DNA from: [Phialemoniopsis] sp. UDSM-2020
Taxonomy: Eukaryota > Ascomycota > Sordariomycetes > Thyridiales > Thyridiaceae
Reading direction: 5' to 3'
Assembly (NCBI GenBank): GCA_018873225.1
Contig: JAEILZ010000003.1
Span: forward strand, 4,216,001-4,280,000
Length of the DNA stretch: 64,000 bases
Position numbers and translations under genes: made by a program. Shown one piece after another: positions 56,052 through 64,000 of the stretch; within the stretch, counting starts at the first letter, position 1; each line of letters opens with the position of its first letter. The notes below the pieces were generated by a model that was given only the letters and a program-made list of their open reading frames with translations, did no database searches and had not been told where the DNA came from.

Positions 56052-59000
56052 ATCTTACTGTTCGACGATGTATCGCCGGCCACTTTGAGAGTTTCTTTTG
56101 TTCTTGGCCTGTTATTTGTTACTTACTGTTGCTTGAATCTATGGCATTTTTGGAGCCCTTGGGATCTCTGTGGTTTCAGCCACATAGGCTTTGTTGGAGT
56201 TCTGGGGTCAGGAGAGATTGGCAGCCCCACGGTCACCATGGTTCACAGTCCTGGCCTGATGCAAGGTTCATTGTTACTTTCTTCTTTTTGATATTTATGT
56301 GCTTGCTTTTCTAGTCTTTCTAGTCGCGTCTGAATTTTTTGCCTTTTCGTTCCATGATACCCCCCTTGTTTTTGCTAGAAATTACTCGTGCACGGCGCTT
56401 CAACGGGTGCGCGGTGCTTTCTAACCTCTGGGTCTGTTTGCTTTTCCTTTGGGAAGGGGGGTCTTTGCTACATGCATGATCGGGCTCCGGCGTAGCAACG
56501 CTAGGTACACAACATGAGCAATCATGGTCTTCTTCTTTCTAGGAGATCCTTCAGAACCCCTTGACTCAACGTCTTGGCAATTGATGAGGCCATGTAACTC
56601 GCTAGCGCCGGCTTCCCTCGGCCCCACCACACCGGACGCGGGCCGGGAAGATCCACGACCCGCTGACTCCACTCACGGGGCTTGTCCATCAATTCTACAA
56701 GATATACTGCAGTGCAAAGATAGCATTAGAAGATACGGCAAATCCAAATCGTGTCACCAACATGAAGCTATTGGATATAAGGACCCGCACATGATCACCT
56801 GTATATCGCCTCGGTGTCTCGCGAAAAAACGCAAACTGATCAGACCTGCGGGTGGCCACCTCGAGCACCGTATGATTGGGAACGCGCCAGCCAGTGGCAA
56901 GCAAGCCGGTGTCTCCGGGAGCCTATGGCAATGCAGGAGAGCGAGTCTAGGATCTTACTACTGCACCGAGCGTGCAGAGCGGGATGATGACTGCATGCGT
57001 AGCGAAGCTAAATGGCACAGGTATTGGGAGGGCGGTGTGCAAGCAAACCAAGGAAAACTCGCCGGGGGTCTAAGTCGAAGGAGGCATGGTCGACCGGTAA
57101 AAAGTGCGACGATAGGCAACAGGTTTTCTCCTGGTCTTACTTCTAGGACATAGAAATGAAGCCAGCCTCTCTCGTCCTCTATCACCTGTGACGACAAGCC
57201 CTGTCACGTCGCGTGGCCCAGCCTGGGGGGATCCAGGGCTGTGACGGCAAGCGGCATCTCTCTGGATCAGGGAGAGATCCCCGCGCCTCAGCCTGATCGT
57301 GTATACCCAGCCATCCTGCCGTGGAACAATTGTACGGAAATAAGAAACCGGTCTCTCAAAATTGCACATTTCGGCCTTCTGCGAGGCTGGGGCTGCGCGG
57401 GTAGATGCGTATTGGCAATGATCCTCGACAAACATATGTATGGTTCCGGACAAGTGCATTTCATTGTGCAAATTTGTTGCGCAATCGACTATCAACCCAC
57501 GCATTCATGATGGTGTGGCATATCTTACTTTATGTATTGTGATGTGATCGGATATGGGTGCCGAGGCGCGGATTGGGTGCGCGAGTGAAGAAAAGGGGGT
57601 AGTGGTGGGCTTGTCGAAGTGTACGGCTGGGCGTGCACGTCGAGAGGACTTGGGGAAAACACATATCATGATCCTCCCTGCAAGTAAAGGGAGCTTGCGC
57701 TCAACCAAGCATTACCATGGGAATTGTGCTCTGCTTAATGGCGGGCACAAAGTTGGGCGAAGCTACTCCCCTCGCTGTTGTGCTTCCTGAGTAGATGGGT
57801 GAGAGAGCCTGGTCTCTGACCAGCCACAGGTCTGATCTTGAGAGATGGGCTTGATGGCGAAACACTGACAGGCAGGGTCTTGCCAATCCTGCGCGTGCCT
57901 TCTCGACTTCGGGATGTTGAGCAGCCTTCCATTGAAAAGACCCCACTGTACTGATTCACTACCAGGAGGCAGGAAGGAAGGGCAAGTCTAAGCTACGCAT
58001 GACGACAAGGGTCCGTCGTTCGGGCAAGTGGTGCCTTGCCCTGTCAATTCTGGGGATGAGCTTGTTTCTTCCTGCAACCCGAGCTGTCTTGGAAACACTC
58101 ATAGCTTGATATGGTAATCATTGCCCTGTACAGGCCTGTCAGTCCCTCAACCTCCTTTTCCGACCGGGCTGGATGAGCCGACGGGAAGGTTTTAAGCTTC
58201 TTTCCTAGCATGCTTTAGCGCTTGATGTGTGGGACACACTCATAATCTCTGTCCAGATATATTGTCTCCCTGCGAGACGACGAAATTGGGGGCTGTTTCC
58301 ATCTCGCTGACGACCAGGCACAGTGCTGACTGGAATGCTCAAGTGCTATCCGCAGCTTCTAGTGAGCCACTAGAAGCATTTCAATTGATCCCACGGGACA
58401 GAGATGGCTCCACAGATACGGAGGTGAAGACAGCGCGAAAATAGGAATATTCTCCGAGGAGCTGGGCATTCTCGAACACCAGCAACGTTTGAGAAGGGTG
58501 CTTCCACAGCAGGGGACGGCCCTGGGAATGACCGAGGCTTGAGGCTGAACCCCCCGCCCAATTAGCCTGTGGAGCGCAACGTTAGAGGACCACAGACGCC
58601 CTGGTGCCGTGCCTGGGGCGCCCGGAACTGCGACAGCCGCGACCCCTTCCCACGCACAGGACCCCTGCACCCAGCGCTAAGGCTTGTTTCAGACCTGCCT
58701 GAGATCTCTTCGGTGATGTGCAAGGCACGAAAGCAGAGGAGATCGCTCTCGAACCCTTCTTGGGAGATCTTCCTCCGAATTTTACACTCGACTGGGGTTC
58801 AAGCCATGTTGGTCTCCCTTGCGGCTTGGTCGCTCCGCATCAGCCAGGCGGGCTGAAGCGTCGCAACGTGCAAGAAGGCCGGGATCTGGGCAGGTATGCA
58901 GCACTACCGCTTCGCACTGGTAGTCTGCTATTTCTCTAACAGTTATGACTTTTTTCTTCTGTCTGTCCCTGTCTCGAGACTGTACAGACCAGGGCCCTTG

Positions 59001-59503
59001 AGTTCGGGACCGGCTGTGGCTCGTCCAGGAGTTCCTACTCAGTAGGCCTGGGCTGCCAACCTGCCACCAGCCTCGATCCAGCCATTGACAGACTTTTAAG
59101 ATCATCTTTTCATGCTTGATCCGAATCGATTACCTTATCAACTTTACCTTTTGCTATTTTGCCTTCTCGTTCTCTGGCCGTTCATGGCCAAGTGCCCTCT
59201 ACAAAAGCAGTGCTTGACGGCGAGATCGATCTAGGAAAGATCGAAGGGGCAGTTCACTTCGCTCTTTATCTTTGAAACAGCAGCCGAAAGCAATTTCCTG
59301 GATGAACTATTGGTCATTATTTCCAGAAATCTGTTTGGACTGATCAATTGATCTTCATTCTTGGCTGGATGGGTCTTCAATAATCGCCCTACTGAGCCCA
59401 TGATCTTGCGACGAACCATATCCTCAGGACCCCTCCGGGCTCAAAACTTGGGGTCATTGCCATTCGACAAGATATCGACGAGGTGACATCACACGGAGCG
59501 CAA
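56052..59503. other. 3.5 kb intergenic region
   Basis: Between the coiled-coil gene and the P450 gene, both on the plus strand. The largest frames are a 209-codon ATG ORF at 56524-57153 (+) and a 144-codon ATG ORF at 57504-57070 (-), which overlap. Both are rich in Arg, Cys and Ser and show no recognisable domain, so neither is called. A 62-codon minus-strand ORF with less biased composition lies at 59419-59231, just before the P450. The proximal P450 promoter is within the last few hundred bases. Confidence 0.45.
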
Positions 59504-61377
59504 ATGTCAACATCATCTCAAAGAGCAGGGGCAGCTCAGGTCGACGAATTGTTTTGCCCAGCATCTGCCATCCCAGAGGCAATGTCTAATCGCACAATCG
59601 CCTACTTCGGGCAGGGTGGGATCCTGAGCAGGATGGAATCTGTGGTCGATATCTATCCTGTCGGCCAGTCATTAGCACGGAGAGAAAGGTTAAGCTACTA
59701 TATCGCGCTGGCGTGCGTGCTATTGGTGGTCTACCTTTTGCGGTCAAAACAAGAAAAGCATGTCGATGCGCCCTTTTTCAAGGCTGGGAAGTTCAAATGG
59801 ATATTCGATGCAGAGACTCAAATTCGAGCAAGCTATAATAAGGTTTGTACTCTCCCTATGCCAGAGAAACTCGGTATCCGCTGACCGATATCAAGTTTTA
59901 TAATAAGGTCTATCAGATCAAGGCGACGGAGGGCCTTCAAGTGTTGATTCCGCCGAGTCTCGTCGGAGAGTTGAAGGGTCTACCCGAGGATGTTTTGAGC
60001 ACCCAGGAAGCAGTGCGCGAGGTAAGGAGTCCATGTAGCGAAAATCTTCTTGACCGAGTGCTGAACCGTATGAAATAGGCGCTTATGAGCAAGTATACGA
60101 AGTTCTCACCAGGCGAAGATAGTGAAATTCTTTCTGCGCTCATCAGGACGAAGCTTACGCACAATTTGGCACGGCTGGTACCTCAGCTCAAAGATGAGTT
60201 GGACTTCATCACCGCGTCCGAGTTTTCAGAATGCAAAGGTGAGTCCTGCTGCTCATACTGTATGGCTCCATTGCTGAGACTGCCACCCAGACTGGACACC
60301 AGTAAAACTCCAGCCGTTTGCACTCAGGACGATAGCACGCTTGAACGGTCGAGCTTTCGTAGGCCCATCATTGAACCGCAACGAGGAATGGCTGCAGACC
60401 AGTATCAACTACGCCGTACACGTATTCTTGGCTGTAGTAGAGCTGCAATTCTTCCCGGCGTGGATGCGGCCTATTGCACAACACATTGTCCCACATATAC
60501 GGCGGACGAGGCAGAACGTTGCGAGGGCAAGGGATCTTTTACAGCCAGTCTTGGAGGAGAGAGTACGGGATATGGACGCGCCTGGGTTCGAAGCCCCTGA
60601 CGACGTTTTGCAATGGGTTCTGAAAGCACTGCCCGAGGGGCGGAGAACAGACTACCAGGCGCAGACGGAACTTCAACTCATCTTGAGCGCAGCATCAATC
60701 CACACGACCAACAGTCTTCTAGTAGACTGTTTCTACGATCTTGCCGCACACGTGGACGTCCAGGAAGAGCTACGTCACGAGGCGCTAGAAGTCACCTCAG
60801 ATGAGGAGGGATGGGCGAGGAGAGACTGCATCCCGAGGTTGAAGAAGCTGGACAGCTTCATCAAAGAGGTCCAGCGAACCTCGGGCAACATCAGTGAGTC
60901 TCTTTGGTTAATCATCACTGCTGTCCCATATGAAAGATCTAACATGTGTTTACAGCCTCCTTCATCCGCAAGGTGATCAGACCCATCACCCTCTCGGATG
61001 GCACGTACCTACCACCTGGAACCAAGCTGCTGGCCCCTCTGGCCGGCATCTCCCACGACTCGGCCTACTTCCCGGACCCGGAGCGCTTCGACGCGCTACG
61101 GTTCTACCGCCAGCGCGAGTCCGGCGGCGACGAGGCGAACCGGCACCAGCTCACCTCGCTCAGCGATGCCGACCTCAACTTTGGCGCCGGCAAGCACGCG
61201 TGCCCGGGCCGCTTCTTCGCGGGCAACGAGATCAAGCTCGTGCTGGCCTATTTCTTGCTGCGCTACGACATGAAGCTGCGGGACGGGCGGGCGAGGCCGA
61301 GCCCCGTCACCATGATGATGACCAAGACGCCGGACCCCAACGTTGAGGTGGAGTTTCGGCGGCGCGAGGTCGAGTGA
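59504..61377 (+). CDS. Cytochrome P450 monooxygenase
   Basis: Haem-thiolate monooxygenase anchored in the ER membrane. Five exons in phase (59504-59842, 59896-60021, 60079-60238, 60291-60893, 60956-61377) give 549 residues. The haem loop FGAGKHACPGRFFAG contains the ligand Cys492. The K-helix ExxR pair is E401-R404 (IKEVQRT), followed by the PDPERFDALRF region. The I-helix reads SAASIHTTNSL, the AxxHTT variant common in fungal P450s of secondary metabolism. An N-terminal anchor (YYIALACVLLVVYLL) sits at residues 68-82. Starting at the in-frame ATG at 59633 instead would give 506 residues, nearer the usual length and placing the anchor close to the N-terminus, so this start is a strong alternative. 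No terpene, polyketide or peptide synthase gene is nearby. Substrate is unknown. The ent-kaurene-oxidase-like fungal clans are the closest in feel. Confidence 0.9.
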
Positions 61378-64000
61378 GATGCCGGACAAGCGGGAGCTCG
61401 GCATAGACTGCTCGCAAGGGAGTTTCAGTCCTTCAAGAAAGCGGACTTTCACGAGACGATAGTGGCAAAAGTGGACGGGGGGCCGGGAGCCCCCAAGAAT
61501 TCACATTAATGGACACTCAACTCTCCGACAGACATTCAGTACGGAGAGACGAGTTGTCGATATCGGGCAAAGTACCCGAGGAGGGCAGACATGTACCGAG
61601 ACATTAGACCTACACTCTCTGTCATCTAGACTCTGTCACATAGAGCCCCGAACTTAATTACATCACCTTAAAGCACTTGCAGTGCATCTACGCGTATGTG
61701 CATAAATGATGACAGCTCACCGACCGCCCCAGCCCTGTCACCTGTCAGAATAGAGTTGTGCAACCGCATAAGCGCCGAAAGGGGGTTTGGTATGGAGCCT
61801 TGTACGACGTGACGAGTCTGAAAGGAAAAGGGGGTTTGTGGATGACAAGACGACAGCTCCACCCACTGTGTCGATTCAGGGAAGGTGGTATTGCGACGGA
61901 CAGACAGCCTTTTGCGTGGTCACCCGAGGTGGTGAGTATGGTGGCCGATTCGCCCATGTGCAGTCCTGTTATAACCCGAACCGACGGGTGTAAAGCTCGT
62001 GGGCATGCCAAAATTAGACACCGGGATCTTTGTCCGGCGTGACACACGTCTTACGCCGCGACTCTATTGGACTGTTTGCGATGCTTAGATGGTTTGTCTT
62101 GCGACGAGGGACATGTGGCACGTTGACAGGTATGGTCTTGTCTGTGAGAGCCGGGCTCCTGGCTCACGGTTGGCTTACTGATACCAGGCCGGGCGAGTTA
62201 CACAGATAGCCTTGCCACGACCGTTGTGCAACTCTGTGGCCGCGCGTATACGCGCAATAATGCCGAAAGTAATATATCTTGATGATAAGACAATTATGTG
62301 CTTTGAAGTACGAATCATTGAAATCTCTGCGACACCTTGCAGAAGGTCATAGGGCCAATACGGACATGTGATAGGTGAACCTTGTGTATTGATATTGCCT
62401 AGGATATCAGACATTGCTTCTTTACTGACCTTCGAAACAAGGAAACATGCAGCTAATGGAGGGAGGGCCGTCTATGACAACTATAGCCAACTGATAAAGA
62501 CACTTCTGGACAACATGTCGGGGTAAATAACCGTTCACACTTCGCTTCTACCCCCAGAGTCGCATCACTCCCTGTGAACCTGGCTCCCATGTCGCCAGAA
62601 AAGAGATCAATGCACACTTAGCACGCGAGATAGACTGGTCTAGAACCTGTTCCAAGACCTTAAAGTCGCAGTATCTCTCCCCATATCTCCTAGAATTATG
62701 CTGTCCCGTCACTCACACCGGCCGGGCAGCCACTCATCCGGGGGAGAACAAGAGCGTGCGCAATCACAGATGCCGACTTCATATCCGGGAATAACAGTCA
62801 TACGCTAGCCTTTCTCTCTCTGAGTCCGGCCCTGGGCAAGCCAAACTGCAACCCTACTGCAGCATCGGTCATCTGACCACTTTCAAATGTGACGAGACAG
62901 CCCTGGAGCGAAGAGCACAGGCGCGCCTGTGTAACCTAGTGTAACCACCCTCGCACTCACCTTCTGAGTTGTCAAAAGACTCTCTTTAGCCGCGCAACTC
63001 CGACTGGTGGAAAAGTCTCACATGCAGCAGTCAGCATGCAACACCCTCTTTCTCTTTCGTCTCTTGTCTACTCTTCCGCAAGAGGAAAACGAGTTCGTTA
63101 TCGAACCTAGGCCCTTCAATTCGCCAAGGGATCATAGCTTATGCTTTCATATTGCTATTCAATATAATCAAGCTCAATGTGTGTTTGTGTTTGTGTGTGT
63201 GTCACCGGAGGCGCTTGCGCACGAGACAGACAGACGCACCAACGCCGTTGCAGGACTCTCTTGGTGTAACACTGGCAACTCTGACATACATACAGACAGA
63301 CAGCACAGGGCCCTTGCGAGTGCATACGCAGAACAAGCAGCCTTATCAAAACCTTGCAGGTATGGCGATGGATCGTTACACAGTGGCCTGGGCAGGCTTA
63401 CCTTGCATCTATCTGCCTCGAGAGAGGGCGCAGGGTTATGCGCGTAATTTAAGAGATAAGCGACGACAGAGGTTGTCAGTCATCGGAGGCGTGTTACACG
63501 GAGCACGCGAGTTGTCTGACAGTTGTGTGTGTAAGCGAGGCCCGAGCGATGGGTTTATGATAGCGGGGATGAGGCGTATCACAAGCGCGAGAGAAATAGA
63601 GAGAGAGGACAAGTGCCGTCAGCAGTGCAGATACTACCGTCGGCACCAACCTGCGAGATTGTCTAGTCAATGCTTCGGTCAGTGATGCTCGAGCAATTTG
63701 CTACTAGGCTATGTCCTGCACAACTCTCACGCCGCATGCGGCCAATGACCGAGATCTTGGAAAGTAAAAAGACAGAGAGAGGCATGTAAGCTCCGGACTA
63801 CAGTAATACAAACAGAGTCCGAGCTCACATTCAACCTGCACGGCAATTATTATGCTTAAACGGCAATCCCAAGTCAAGCAGCGGACCCGGGCACCCGGAC
63901 AATATCGCCAACGATTCCGCCGCCCCCTCCGCCCCTTGTTTCTCTGTCATCTCACTGCCAAGTCCGCACTCAGCGAGTTTTGTCACAGACATGTAAACAC
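61378..64000. other. 2.6 kb right-end region without a recognised gene
   Basis: Downstream of the P450. Contains a TG-rich run at about 63178-63203 and GA-rich runs near 63595-63612. The two overlapping plus-strand frames at 63007-63447 and 63152-63685 (146 and 177 codons) are of biased composition and are not called. It may hold the promoter of a gene outside the window. Confidence 0.45.

Noticed and set aside
56524..57153. 209-codon ATG ORF (+) overlapping a 144-codon ORF (-)
   Set aside because: Composition is rich in Arg, Cys and Ser, no domain is seen, and two opposing frames compete. Could still be real, but is unsupported.
63007..63685. 146- and 177-codon plus-strand ORFs near the right end
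   Set aside because: They overlap each other in different frames, lack family motifs, and cover TG- and GA-rich low-complexity sequence.

Overview
This is a 64 kb piece of a filamentous ascomycete genome (Pezizomycotina; Sordariomycetes is my best guess, an inference only). The evidence is short spliceosomal introns of about 50-160 nt with GTAAGT/GTGAGT-type donors and CTAAC/CTGAC-like branch sites, GC-rich exons, and a gene set that includes an AzgA-type purine permease, a DUF6590 protein, a fungal P450, an F-box protein and a C2H2 factor with long disordered regions. There is no sign of prokaryotic, viral or integrated-element architecture. I worked out the exon boundaries by hand, requiring phase agreement and known family residues to line up.

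Layout. 1-917: start of an unrecognised Ser-rich protein running off the left edge (-). 4111-6412: AzgA-like purine permease (+). 7076-8227: UCH37/UCHL5-type deubiquitinase (+) with a 14-nt exon. 11046-12089: METTL21/EFM7-like methyltransferase (-). 13308-15589: C2H2 zinc-finger factor (-). 15590-33954: an 18.4 kb stretch with no confident gene. 33955-34883: carboxymuconolactone-decarboxylase-like protein (-), divergent from 35529-38234, HRD1/synoviolin ERAD ubiquitin ligase (+). 39137-39523: small Gly-rich repeat protein (+). 39963-41294: fibrillarin/NOP1 (-), divergent from 41849-42825, ribosomal protein uL22 (RPL17) (+). 44204-47079: F-box protein (-). 48699-50784: DUF6590 protein with ten exons (-). 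53799-56051: intronless coiled-coil protein (+). 59504-61377: cytochrome P450 (+).

How the genes relate. Most are housekeeping genes with separate jobs: ubiquitin-dependent proteolysis (UCH37 at the proteasome, HRD1 at the ER, an F-box adaptor) and ribosome production (fibrillarin and uL22 share one 554-bp divergent promoter carrying CCCTAA/TAGGG boxes). There is no secondary-metabolite cluster around the P450.

The points most worth a second look are the 18 kb gene-poor interval upstream of the zinc-finger gene, two same-phase alternative donors in that gene, the UCH37 microexon, a diverged four-copy repeat upstream of the F-box gene, and two possibly decayed or cryptic genes at about 1.9-3.2 kb and 33.0-33.9 kb. 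No tRNA, rRNA, CRISPR or transposon terminal structure was recognised.
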